Positions 42,197-50,747 of a DNA stretch of 64,000 nt are shown here, one piece after another; within the stretch, counting starts at the first letter, position 1; every line of letters starts with the position of its first letter. The notes under the pieces are model-generated. The model was not told the DNA's origin, searched no databases, and saw only the letters and a program-made list of their open reading frames with translations. This DNA comes from an uncultured Lachnospiraceae bacterium (GTDB taxonomy: Bacteria > Bacillota > Clostridia > Lachnospirales > Lachnospiraceae), in NCBI GenBank assembly GCA_947630025.1, contig CANRFZ010000011.1, positions 44,988 through 108,987 of the forward strand. The letters are read 5' to 3'. Position numbers and translations under genes: made by a program.

Positions 42197-43891
42197 TCAC
42201 AAATCAAACGACACCTTCATCATCTCATTGACGGAGGTGGTGCCGTCGAGAACGTACTCGGAGGCGCTCATGCGGAGGGTGCTCATGCCTTCCTCCAGCG
42301 CCTTGTCGCGGATGGCGTCGGCGTCGCCGCTCTTGCTGATGATGGACTTGAGGGCGGGGCTGATCTCCATGATCTCGTAGACGCCGATTCTGCCCCGGAA
42401 GCCGGTTCTGTCGCATTTCGTGCAGCCGCAGGGCTCGTAGATGGTGATGTCCTCATCAGGCTCCCGGCCCAGCAGCTCCAGCTCGTCGGGGGTTGCCTTC
42501 TTGGGCTTCTTGCAGTCGGGGCAGAGGCGGCGCACCAGACGCTGGGCGATCACGCCCACCGTGGAATCCGCGATCAGATAGGGCTCGATCCCCATATCCA
42601 TCAGACGGGTAATGGTGCCCGCCGCGGAATTGGTGTGGAGCGTGGACACAACGAGGTGGCCGGTGATGGACGCCTGCACCGCGATGGACGCGGTCTCCTG
42701 ATCACGGATCTCACCGATCATGATGATGTCCGGGTCCTGACGCAGAATGGAGCGCAGCGCGGTGGCAAAGGTCAGATCCGCCTTATTATTGACCTGTACC
42801 TGATTGATGCCGTCGATATTCGCCTCCACGGGATCTTCTACGGTGATGATATTGACGTCCTCGGTATTCAGTTCGCTGAGGGCGGTATACAGTGTCGTGG
42901 ACTTACCGCTTCCGGTAGGGCCCGTCACGAGGATAATGCCGTGGGGGTTCTGTAAAATGTGGTCAAATTTTTTCAACTCTCTCGGCTTAAAACCGAGCTG
43001 GCTCTTTTCTCTGGTCAGCGCGTTCTTGGAAGTCAGACGCATAACGACTTTTTCGCCGTAGACGGTGGGCAGGATGGAAACACGGATATCAAACTCCTGT
43101 CTGTCCACGACCTGTGTGATACGTCCGTCCTGCGGCTTACGCTTCTCGGCGATATCCATGCCGCCGATGATCTTGATTCTGGCGACCATGGCGGGGAGGA
43201 GGCGGATGCTGTAGGTAACTTTTTCATAGAGGGCGCCGTCGATACGGTAGCGGATGCGCACCTGACGCTCCATCGGCTCGATATGGATATCGGAGGCGCG
43301 CTGCCGGACGGCCTGTTCGATGACGGTCTTGACGAGCTGGACGATCGGCGAGTTGTTGACGTCCTCGCTATACATATCCTCCTGCTCCGCCATCTGGCTT
43401 TCTTTTTCCCGCGTATACTCCTCCAGCGCGGAATTGATCTCCTGTGCGCCGAAATATTTGTCCAGTGCAAGCATAATGCTGCGGGTGGTGGAGACGACGG
43501 GCTCGACCTGCAGATTGGTAATAATCGTAATATCGTCCATGGCAGCCATGTCCATAGGATCGGCCATAGCCACGCGGATGACGTTCATATTGTCGGGCGC
43601 ATATTCAAAAGGCAGCACTTTGTAGCGCTCCAGCAGATTGCCCGGCACCAGCGAAAGGACGTCCTCGGGGATCGCCACGTTCTGCAGATCAATGATGTCA
43701 TAGCCGAGCTGGTCGCTCAGCGCCTTGGCGATGGCGTCCTCGGTCGTGATGCCTTCGTCTACCAGTGTCTCGCCCAGCTTGCGCCCGCTGCCCTTCTGGA
43801 GCTGGAGGCCCTGCTCCAACTGCTCCTGTGTGATAACGCCGCTCTCTACAAGCACGTCGCCGAGACGCACTCTCTTTCTGCTGAAATCCAT
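42197..43891 (-). CDS. pilB: Type IV pilus assembly ATPase PilB (GspE family)
   Basis: 564 aa. The N-terminal GspE-N (MshEN) domain begins KRVRLGDVLVESGVITQEQLE. The ATPase has Walker A GPTGSGKSTTLYTAL (about residue 325), Asp box EDPVE, Walker B RQDPDIIMIGEIRD and His box GHLVVSTLHTN. The zinc tetra-cysteine motif is present (CPDC then CTKC). It powers pilus extension. It is the last gene of the pil operon, followed by a terminator. No PilT retraction ATPase is nearby. Confidence 0.96.
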   Translation of the reverse strand: MDFSRKRVRLGDVLVESGVITQEQLEQGLQLQKGSGRKLGETLVDEGITTEDAIAKALSDQLGYDIIDLQNVAIPEDVLSLVPGNLLERYKVLPFEYAPDNMNVIRVAMADPMDMAAMDDITIITNLQVEPVVSTTRSIMLALDKYFGAQEINSALEEYTREKESQMAEQEDMYSEDVNNSPIVQLVKTVIEQAVRQRASDIHIEPMERQVRIRYRIDGALYEKVTYSIRLLPAMVARIKIIGGMDIAEKRKPQDGRITQVVDRQEFDIRVSILPTVYGEKVVMRLTSKNALTREKSQLGFKPRELKKFDHILQNPHGIILVTGPTGSGKSTTLYTALSELNTEDVNIITVEDPVEANIDGINQVQVNNKADLTFATALRSILRQDPDIIMIGEIRDQETASIAVQASITGHLVVSTLHTNSAAGTITRLMDMGIEPYLIADSTVGVIAQRLVRRLCPDCKKPKKATPDELELLGREPDEDITIYEPCGCTKCDRTGFRGRIGVYEIMEISPALKSIISKSGDADAIRDKALEEGMSTLRMSASEYVLDGTTSVNEMMKVSFDL

Positions 43892-43989
43892 ATTCTTACT
43901 CCTATATAATTACTATTACTTCCACTTTTTTCCCTAACCGGACAAAAGAACCTACAACAGAGCAGAACCCTTTTGGCCTCAGTCTGTCC

Positions 43990-44137
43990 GCGCCAGCCCT
44001 GTCCTTACACAGACAACTATGCCCGCAGCAGGCCAAAACATTTTTCTTAGCCCGCCCGCGCCGGCCCTGTCCTTACACAGACAAGTATGCCCTCAGCAGG
44101 GCAAAAACACTTTAGCCTTGCTCTGTCCGCATCGGCC
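43990..44137. repeat. 68-bp tandem repeat between the giant gene and pilB
   Basis: CGCCRGCCCTGTCCTTACAC begins copies at 43991 and 44059, with a degenerate third start at about 44128. Each unit holds small inverted repeats (TGTC...GACA and GCC/GGC arms). It fills the 252-base gap after the giant gene. Confidence 0.75.
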
Positions 44138-44143
44138 TTATTC

Positions 44144-47100
44144 CTACTCCAAATCGAACAGATACGCCTGCAGAACCTGCAGCTTCGCATACACTTTCTC
44201 GGTGACGTAGACGTTCTGCTTCGCCGTGTCGGTGGTGATGGTGGACTGCGCCTCAAAGTACAGATCCAGTCCGTCGCTGCTCTGCCGCAGGACGCTCCTC
44301 GGCACGAGCACATAGTAGATGCCGCCGCTCTGCAGATTTTCGGCGTCCATCTTGGCGCCCGTGGCGACGTCGTAGATCTCGTCCGGCAGACGGCTGACCG
44401 TGACGTCCACGCCGCCCGCGCTGATCGTCTCGGTGCCTCCGGCGTCGGCATAGTACACGTGTGTCGCGATCTTGCGCGAGCCTTTGATAAAGTTGATGTC
44501 CTGCACGGTGAAGTAGATCTTTTCGTAAGTGTCGCCCGCCGCCGCGTCGTCATCCAGCGACGCATCGCCGGCCTGCGGCTGCGCGTCATAGTAACGGTAC
44601 AGGACGCGCATCGGCTCGGATTCGGGCACGCCGCGTTCCAGCACGGTGATATAAGGATCTTTCATGCCAGACTGGTAGGCGGCGATAATCGTATTGATAA
44701 ATAGCTTCGCCTCCTCCACGGTGTACTTGACCGCGCGCTGGGTACTGTGGCCCATGCCGGTGTAGGTGATATTGCCTTTGTTATAAATATAATAGTTGTT
44801 GCGCACGTCGTTGGGCGACTGGGAGTAAACGGTCTCCGCGCCTTCCGCGCCCCGCGCGCCCAGACAGTACCACACTACCAGATCGCTCTGGCCGTCGCCG
44901 TCGTCGTCCGCGGTGTAATCCAGCTGATAATACTGTCCGTGCGTCTCCGCCACCTCGAACGTGTCCGCCAGTTTATACGGATAGTGCACGATCTGGCCGT
45001 CGTTGACCTTGGTCACATAGAGGTTGTCGATCTCGCCGTTGCGGGGGTTGACGATTTCACCGTAATCTGTAGCGCCTCCCTTATATACGACCTGATCGTA
45101 GCGGATATTCGTGTATTTATTTTCAAAAACCGTATCCGGCAGGCTGCCGTAATTGTCCGAGTAGAGCTCCCACTTCGTAAATGTCTTTTTGTCCGAGTTG
45201 CCCCATGAACCGCCGGTGGCGGAAAAGCCGTCCGCCGCGTAGTCCTTGGAGGATATGGACAGATAGGTGTAGCCGTGTACCTGCGAAACCGTCTCGGTTC
45301 TGTTGCTCTTGGGCTTATAGGCCACCTCGTAGCGGGAAGCCACCACCTGATTATAGCCCTCGCTGCCCTGCGTCAGCGCCTGTCCGCGGCGCAGCACGTC
45401 GGAGCTTAGGATGCCGTAGCGGTCCATGCCTACCAGATTGCGGATATAGAAATTCAGCGTGCTGGCGTTGTGGTAATCGCCGTGGGTGCGCCTGTCGTTG
45501 TAATTGTCCCGCCACGGCACACCGGTGCCGTTTCTCGCCGGGAAACCGGATTCCGCCTTCTTCGGGTAGTTAAAGAACGATGTCGTATCGTGGGCGAACA
45601 GGACGCTCTTGCCGCTGTTGACAAAGTCCACGATGGCGCCCATCGGCCCGCTTTCGGCGTCGCCGGTGAAGTCGCCGTATATATCGCTGAAGCCCAGAAT
45701 CAGCATATTGAAATCTTTCAGGTAGTCGTTATTGGCCGCGTACTCCTGCTCATACTGTTCGATGGTCTTAAACGTCACGTCGATGTCGTATTCGTCGGCG
45801 ATTCCCTCATAGTGTACGCCGTCGATATCGCCGCCGTACACGAGCTTATGGTAAATCGTGCCTTCGGTCTCGATCTCTTTGCCCAGATCAAACAGTTCCT
45901 CGCCTTCGCCGCCCGTCCATGTGACGTCATGGAGCCTGTCACGTCCGATCTGGATGATCTTGATCTGCTCCTGCTCCATGCCTTCCAGCTTCGTGTAGCC
46001 GCTCATGGAGGCATAGATGTCCTCGTTGTCCGCCTGCGTGACCTCGATGCGCCATGGCAGCAGGCCCTTGTACCCGGCGGGCACTTCCCTGCTCAGCACA
46101 TATTCCCTGTCCGCGCGCAGCGCATCCGGCGACGCATACGCGCCGTCCTGCGTCAGGCTGACGTCCCCGATCTCCTCCGTGGAGGAAAACTTACCGTCGG
46201 AGTTGACGTCGATATACAGTCTGCAGCGGTAGTTGGTGTCATAGGAAGCCATTCCTTCGTTTTTGATCGTAAAACGGTACTGCAGATTGTACTTGCCGTT
46301 ATAGTCTGAGTTTACATAATATATGTCGTTGCCCTCTTTCACCTGTCCGTTGGCATAGGTATTCGTCAGCGTGATCTTCGGGCGGTTTAAGTAAAACTGG
46401 AACAACTCGGAGTCGCGGGTGATGTCGCTCCAGGAATAAAAGTTGACATACTTTTTCTCCATGGCCTCTTTGACAAAATCGTACATATACGAGGAGTTGT
46501 CGATATGATCCTCGTCGATCTGCCGCACCTGCACCTCGTCGGAAATCTTTTCCACCTTAAAGGAATTGGGCATATTGTTCCACGTGCCGCTGCGGGAGCC
46601 CCCGCTCGGATAGGTCACGTCGTTAAAGTCGGACTTATTTTCATCAAAAGTGACTTTGCACCTGTTCGCGCCGGTATTCGGATCATACTCAAAATAATAG
46701 CCGTTATAGAATGTCACCTGATAGCCGTCGCGCACCTTTACCGCCGAGATATCGCCGCCGGCGATGCCTTTTTCCAGCATCTCATCATGGTTATAGTCGC
46801 CCTCCTGCACGCTGACGCGGGCGCCGCTATAGTTCGGCGAAGCGTAGACCGTCACCGGCTGGGTAAAGAAGTCATCCGCCACGACGACAGGGTATGCGCC
46901 GTCCAAAAACGACAGAAGCGCCTCTTTCTTCTCCTCGGTGATGTCGTTGCCGCCGTAGCGCACGAAGTTATAATAATAGACGTCATTATTACGGTCGTTA
47001 TTATAATATTCCGTATCCAGCTGGCCCGCCAGCGACATGGAAACGACGCGCAGATCGCCCACGTTGTAGTAGATCAGGCCGTCCATGTCGGCGTCGTTAA

Positions 47101-50100
47101 ACGCCGTGCCCGCCGCGACGTGATCCCCATCCGGCTTGCCGCTGTAGGACGCATCCGTCCAGTAGCGCATATTCAGATGGTCGGCGGACGTGCCGATATA
47201 GATCAGGTCATAGTTTTCGTTCAGCTTCTCGATCTTGCCGATAAACTCGGCGGTGGTCATCACCGTAATGTCCGCGCTCTCCACATCCGGCGCCCACTTC
47301 TGCAGCTGCTCCAGCGTCAGATCCGGCTCATCCGCCTTGGCAGGCTCGATCTCCAGCACTTTGATATGCGTCTTGCTGGAAACGGTGCGTCGATCCGCGT
47401 AGCTGAGAATATGGCGCAGCGCGGAAGCCTGCGAAATATCGGTGGACAGGCTTTCGTAATTGCCCGACGAATCCGCCTCACGGTAGGCATTGTCCAACTG
47501 GATCTCCTCCAGAACCGCCTGAAAGCCCGGCTGGATCTCGCCGCCGTCCTTATAGATCGTGGCCTGATAAAACTGGTCGTTCACAATCGAATCATCGCCG
47601 TATCTGCAGTAAATGTGCTCGGAAACGTAGTTCCGGTCGCCGTCGTCCACCAGATTGGCCGTCAGGTCACCGATCGACATACTCGCATAATCGCCGTGCT
47701 CCTCGTACCAGCTGTCGGGGTTGCTCTGGCAGAGCAGGGCCGCCAGCCGGAAAATCTTCGTCTCTTTCAGGTCGTCATTGATGACCGTGCCCTCGCTGGG
47801 AACCGACTCGCCGCCGTCCACCACGTCAGAGGTATCGGTATACAGAATCCCGCCGTCCACCAGACAGGGCTTCGCGCCCGCGATCGCCTGCTGGTACAGA
47901 TTCTTCATGACATCGCTATTGATATCGTTGGTAACAGTATCGCCCGCCGCGTCCTCGTACTCGCCATAAGGGGCTATCTGCTTCACTTCCTTGGTGGCAG
48001 GATCGAGAATACTGCCGCTGCCTTCGCCCATCTCGGACACCTGACGCAGTCCGGCGTTCAGATACAGGAAATCATACTGCGGCACTTCGTCCAGCTCGTT
48101 CAACTCCTGCGGCGTATAGCTCAGCACCTTGACCGGAAAATCGCCGTAGTCGTCCTGATCCAAGTCCACCACATACTTGCGGAACCACTGGCTATTGGTA
48201 AACGTATTCTTGCAGTAGAGCACCTTGCCGGGGAACGTGTAACGCTGCGTCTTAATGGCGGTGATATCGCTGTATGCGCTTGTGCCTGTGCCGCCCGCAC
48301 CCGCGCCGCCTGTGCCCGCGCTCCCGCCTACCTTCGTGCCGTCCGAGACATCATATTTATGAAAAGTGTATGCGCCGCCCGCATCTTCCGTGATCTCCGT
48401 GATCTTATACCAGTACGTGCCGGAAGACGCGCCCGTGCCGCCAGTCGTGGTTTTAAAATCGCCGGTGCTGCTATCAAACGCAGTGTCATAACCGCCGCTC
48501 GTATTATCTGTTACTTTCGTAAACGTCACCGTATAATATTCTGCCGCGCCGGGGGCCAGCATCCTGCGCGTGCTATAGTTCGCGGAATTGCCGGACACCT
48601 GTTCTTCGTCGTCCTCGCTATCCTCGTTGTCCTCGCCGTCGCCGGACGTATTGGAGCCGGGCGTCGTGCCGCCGTCGCCGGGATCGGTGCCGTCATCGCC
48701 GCCGGTAGAGCCGGGATCGGTATTGCCGTCACCATTACCGTTGGAATTGGGATCGGTGTTTCCCTCGCCGCCGTTGGAATTGGGATCGGTACTGCCCTCG
48801 CCGCCGTTGGAATTGGGATCGGTGCTGCCCTCGCCGTTACTGTTGCCGTTGGAATCGGGATCAGTGCCGCCGCCGTTGCCTGTGTTGTCAGGATCGGGCG
48901 CACTCGTCGTAGGGCCGGGCGTGCCGGAATTACCGCCGCCATTGTTATGCTCATCGCCGCTGCTATTGGTATTGGAGTCAGGTGTCGTGCCGCCGCCGTT
49001 GCCGTCGCCCTCGGAGGAATCGCCCTCTACGAGCAGCGTCCATGTGCCGAGCGTGCGGTCTGCCGCTGCCGCCCGCGCCTGCAGACTTCCGCCTGCGCTG
49101 GTGAGAGCGGAAACGGTCGTGCCGCCGTCGCCCTCGCCGTCGTTTTCGCTGCCGCCGGATGGGGTGCTGGTGCTTGTGGAGCCGCCTGTGCCGCCGCTGC
49201 CTTCGCTTGTGCCGCCGGATGTGCTATTGCCTGTAGAGCTGCCTGTGCCGTTGCTTTCGCCGCCGCCGGACGTACTGCTGCCTGTAGAACTGCCTGTGCC
49301 GCCTGCGCCTGCAGAGCCGGAACTGCCGCCGGGTGTCGTGCCGCCGGGCGTACTGGTAGAACTGCCGGGCGTCGTGCTGCCTGTGGAACTGCCTGTGCCG
49401 GAGCTGCCGCTGCCTTCACCGCCGTACGTACTGCTGCCTGTGGAACTGCCTGTGCCGCCGCCTGACGGATTGCTCTCGCTGCCTGTGCTGCCGCCGGGCG
49501 TACCTGTAGAGCCGCCGCTGCCGGAGCTTTCGCCTTCGCTCTTGCTGCCGCCGCTGCCGCTGCTTTCACCTTCGCTCTTGCTGCCGGAGCCGCCGTTTTC
49601 GCCTTCGCCGTTCTTTTTGTTTTCGTCGCCGTCGCTATTCTCGCCGTCGCCTTCGCCTTCGCCGTCTTCGTTGTCGTCCTCGTCGTCCGATTCGTCGCCG
49701 TCCGGCAGTTTGAGTTTGACTCCATTTAGAAACGTTGGCATCGTGCCGTCAGGGAATAGCTCCGCCTTCGTGCCGGCGTAAACGTAGATCTCGCCGTCTT
49801 TCGTATAGATCGGCGTGGAGTCGGGCAGGCTCGCAAGACTGTTGTTATCTAACTTAGTCTCCGAACCCGAAACCTCATAGTACACCTCGGTTTTCCAATT
49901 CGGCAGAACAGTGTCGATGTTTTTGTTGCTTTCGTTAATTCGTGTGGAATTTAACACATTTTCAAATGTAAGCTGGTACTTGACGCTGCTCCCCGCGCCG
50001 CCGCCTGCACCGCCGCCCGTGCCGTCTGTGGTGAACCAGCCCTCGCGGGTGCTGCCTTCGCCCTGCACTTTCTGGAAGCCCTCCGCGGGGCCGTCGCTCT

Positions 50101-50554
50101 CCTCGTATTCGCCGGAAGCCGCCTCCACCGGGAAGTGGTCTTTGATACCCACGCTCTCGTAATATTTTTTCAGTTCTTCCTTTTTATCCTGAATGAACTT
50201 CTTGCGTTCGTCCTCGGTCGTATATGTCCCCAGAATGGTTTTCCAGTTGGCCCAGTGCCAGTTGCCGTCGTCGTCCTGCACCATGCCGCCCAAGATCGGC
50301 TCGTAGTCCTGAAAGAGGAAGCCGATCTCCGCCGTATTGTGATCGGGTACGATCTCCAGCACAACGTACTGTCTGCCGTTATCCTTGACGTCGGAGCGCA
50401 GCTTCTCGATGCCCAGCAGCGTATCTGCCGCCTGCGCATCTATCGGCCCGCTGAGCACGCCGGTCAGCAGCACGGCGGCGGCGGTCAATCCCGCTGCCGC
50501 ACACGCCGCTATCCGTCTGCCGTTATAGGTTCTGCCTTTCTTTGTCTTTTTCAA
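44144..50554 (-). CDS. Giant secreted pilus-operon protein, candidate tip adhesin (PilY1 positional analogue)
   Basis: 2136 aa from TTG 50554, chosen because GAGGTGA lies six bases upstream and the protein then starts with a signal peptide (basic KKTKKGR, hydrophobic core, likely cleavage after DAQA near residue 43). A GTG frame 41 codons earlier has no SD. Residues about 270-500 are Gly/Ser/Thr low complexity, 500-650 an Asp/Asn/Gly-rich region with an 11-residue repeat (DPNSNGGEGST). The remaining 1400 residues are globular, with blocks of the kind annotated DUF5057 in Lachnospiraceae (YVVLEIVPDHNTAEIGFLF; HIKVLEIEP), an assignment from memory. EF-hand-like loops are seen: DADMDGLIY, DVNSDGKFSSTEE and DDDGDGQSD. 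There is no LPXTG or other wall anchor. It follows four minor-pilin-like genes and precedes pilB. Confidence 0.8.
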   Translation of the reverse strand: MKKTKKGRTYNGRRIAACAAAGLTAAAVLLTGVLSGPIDAQAADTLLGIEKLRSDVKDNGRQYVVLEIVPDHNTAEIGFLFQDYEPILGGMVQDDDGNWHWANWKTILGTYTTEDERKKFIQDKKEELKKYYESVGIKDHFPVEAASGEYEESDGPAEGFQKVQGEGSTREGWFTTDGTGGGAGGGAGSSVKYQLTFENVLNSTRINESNKNIDTVLPNWKTEVYYEVSGSETKLDNNSLASLPDSTPIYTKDGEIYVYAGTKAELFPDGTMPTFLNGVKLKLPDGDESDDEDDNEDGEGEGDGENSDGDENKKNGEGENGGSGSKSEGESSGSGGSKSEGESSGSGGSTGTPGGSTGSESNPSGGGTGSSTGSSTYGGEGSGSSGTGSSTGSTTPGSSTSTPGGTTPGGSSGSAGAGGTGSSTGSSTSGGGESNGTGSSTGNSTSGGTSEGSGGTGGSTSTSTPSGGSENDGEGDGGTTVSALTSAGGSLQARAAAADRTLGTWTLLVEGDSSEGDGNGGGTTPDSNTNSSGDEHNNGGGNSGTPGPTTSAPDPDNTGNGGGTDPDSNGNSNGEGSTDPNSNGGEGSTDPNSNGGEGNTDPNSNGNGDGNTDPGSTGGDDGTDPGDGGTTPGSNTSGDGEDNEDSEDDEEQVSGNSANYSTRRMLAPGAAEYYTVTFTKVTDNTSGGYDTAFDSSTGDFKTTTGGTGASSGTYWYKITEITEDAGGAYTFHKYDVSDGTKVGGSAGTGGAGAGGTGTSAYSDITAIKTQRYTFPGKVLYCKNTFTNSQWFRKYVVDLDQDDYGDFPVKVLSYTPQELNELDEVPQYDFLYLNAGLRQVSEMGEGSGSILDPATKEVKQIAPYGEYEDAAGDTVTNDINSDVMKNLYQQAIAGAKPCLVDGGILYTDTSDVVDGGESVPSEGTVINDDLKETKIFRLAALLCQSNPDSWYEEHGDYASMSIGDLTANLVDDGDRNYVSEHIYCRYGDDSIVNDQFYQATIYKDGGEIQPGFQAVLEEIQLDNAYREADSSGNYESLSTDISQASALRHILSYADRRTVSSKTHIKVLEIEPAKADEPDLTLEQLQKWAPDVESADITVMTTAEFIGKIEKLNENYDLIYIGTSADHLNMRYWTDASYSGKPDGDHVAAGTAFNDADMDGLIYYNVGDLRVVSMSLAGQLDTEYYNNDRNNDVYYYNFVRYGGNDITEEKKEALLSFLDGAYPVVVADDFFTQPVTVYASPNYSGARVSVQEGDYNHDEMLEKGIAGGDISAVKVRDGYQVTFYNGYYFEYDPNTGANRCKVTFDENKSDFNDVTYPSGGSRSGTWNNMPNSFKVEKISDEVQVRQIDEDHIDNSSYMYDFVKEAMEKKYVNFYSWSDITRDSELFQFYLNRPKITLTNTYANGQVKEGNDIYYVNSDYNGKYNLQYRFTIKNEGMASYDTNYRCRLYIDVNSDGKFSSTEEIGDVSLTQDGAYASPDALRADREYVLSREVPAGYKGLLPWRIEVTQADNEDIYASMSGYTKLEGMEQEQIKIIQIGRDRLHDVTWTGGEGEELFDLGKEIETEGTIYHKLVYGGDIDGVHYEGIADEYDIDVTFKTIEQYEQEYAANNDYLKDFNMLILGFSDIYGDFTGDAESGPMGAIVDFVNSGKSVLFAHDTTSFFNYPKKAESGFPARNGTGVPWRDNYNDRRTHGDYHNASTLNFYIRNLVGMDRYGILSSDVLRRGQALTQGSEGYNQVVASRYEVAYKPKSNRTETVSQVHGYTYLSISSKDYAADGFSATGGSWGNSDKKTFTKWELYSDNYGSLPDTVFENKYTNIRYDQVVYKGGATDYGEIVNPRNGEIDNLYVTKVNDGQIVHYPYKLADTFEVAETHGQYYQLDYTADDDGDGQSDLVVWYCLGARGAEGAETVYSQSPNDVRNNYYIYNKGNITYTGMGHSTQRAVKYTVEEAKLFINTIIAAYQSGMKDPYITVLERGVPESEPMRVLYRYYDAQPQAGDASLDDDAAAGDTYEKIYFTVQDINFIKGSRKIATHVYYADAGGTETISAGGVDVTVSRLPDEIYDVATGAKMDAENLQSGGIYYVLVPRSVLRQSSDGLDLYFEAQSTITTDTAKQNVYVTEKVYAKLQVLQAYLFDLE
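48741..48839 (-). repeat. 33-bp coding repeat (DPNSNGGEGST units)
   Basis: Near-identical 33-base units start at 48741, 48774 and 48807, in frame within the giant gene. Degenerate neighbours extend to about 48690 and 48870. Confidence 0.8.
49140..49690 (-). repeat. Gly/Ser/Thr-rich low-complexity coding tract
   Basis: Repeated GCTGCCTGTRGARCTGCCTGTGCC-like units on the plus strand encode GTGSSTGSST-type repeats of variable length within the giant protein. They form a flexible, glycosylation-prone stalk and a likely site of length variation. Confidence 0.75.
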
Positions 50555-50640
50555 TCTTATCACCTCGACTGTATCAGTCAACGCACAAACCAAATCTAAA
50601 GTCTGTGCCGTGGGCGGAAAATAACTGTAAAACAACGCTG

Positions 50641-50725
50641 CCGCCGCGGGGCTGGGAAAACAACCGTAAGTCTGCACTACTGCCGCGGGGCTGCGAAAAA
50701 CAACCGTAAGTCTGTGCCGCCGCAG
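50641..50725. repeat. About 40-bp tandem repeat upstream of the giant gene
   Basis: GCCGCGGGGCTG followed by AAAACAACCGTAAGTCTG occurs at 50643 and again at 50682 (offset 39-40). A degenerate third unit lies at about 50600-50642. It occupies the 193-base gap between the PilW-like gene and the giant gene. Confidence 0.75.
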
Positions 50726-50747
50726 AGTGCCGTGCCGCAGGAAGCGT

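Noticed and set aside
46505..49465. 986-residue plus-strand frame opposite the giant gene
   Set aside because: It is the shadow of a highly GC-biased coding strand and repeats. It lacks a start signal, and its composition is Arg/Ala/Val/Ile repeats. The minus frame has a signal peptide and structure.
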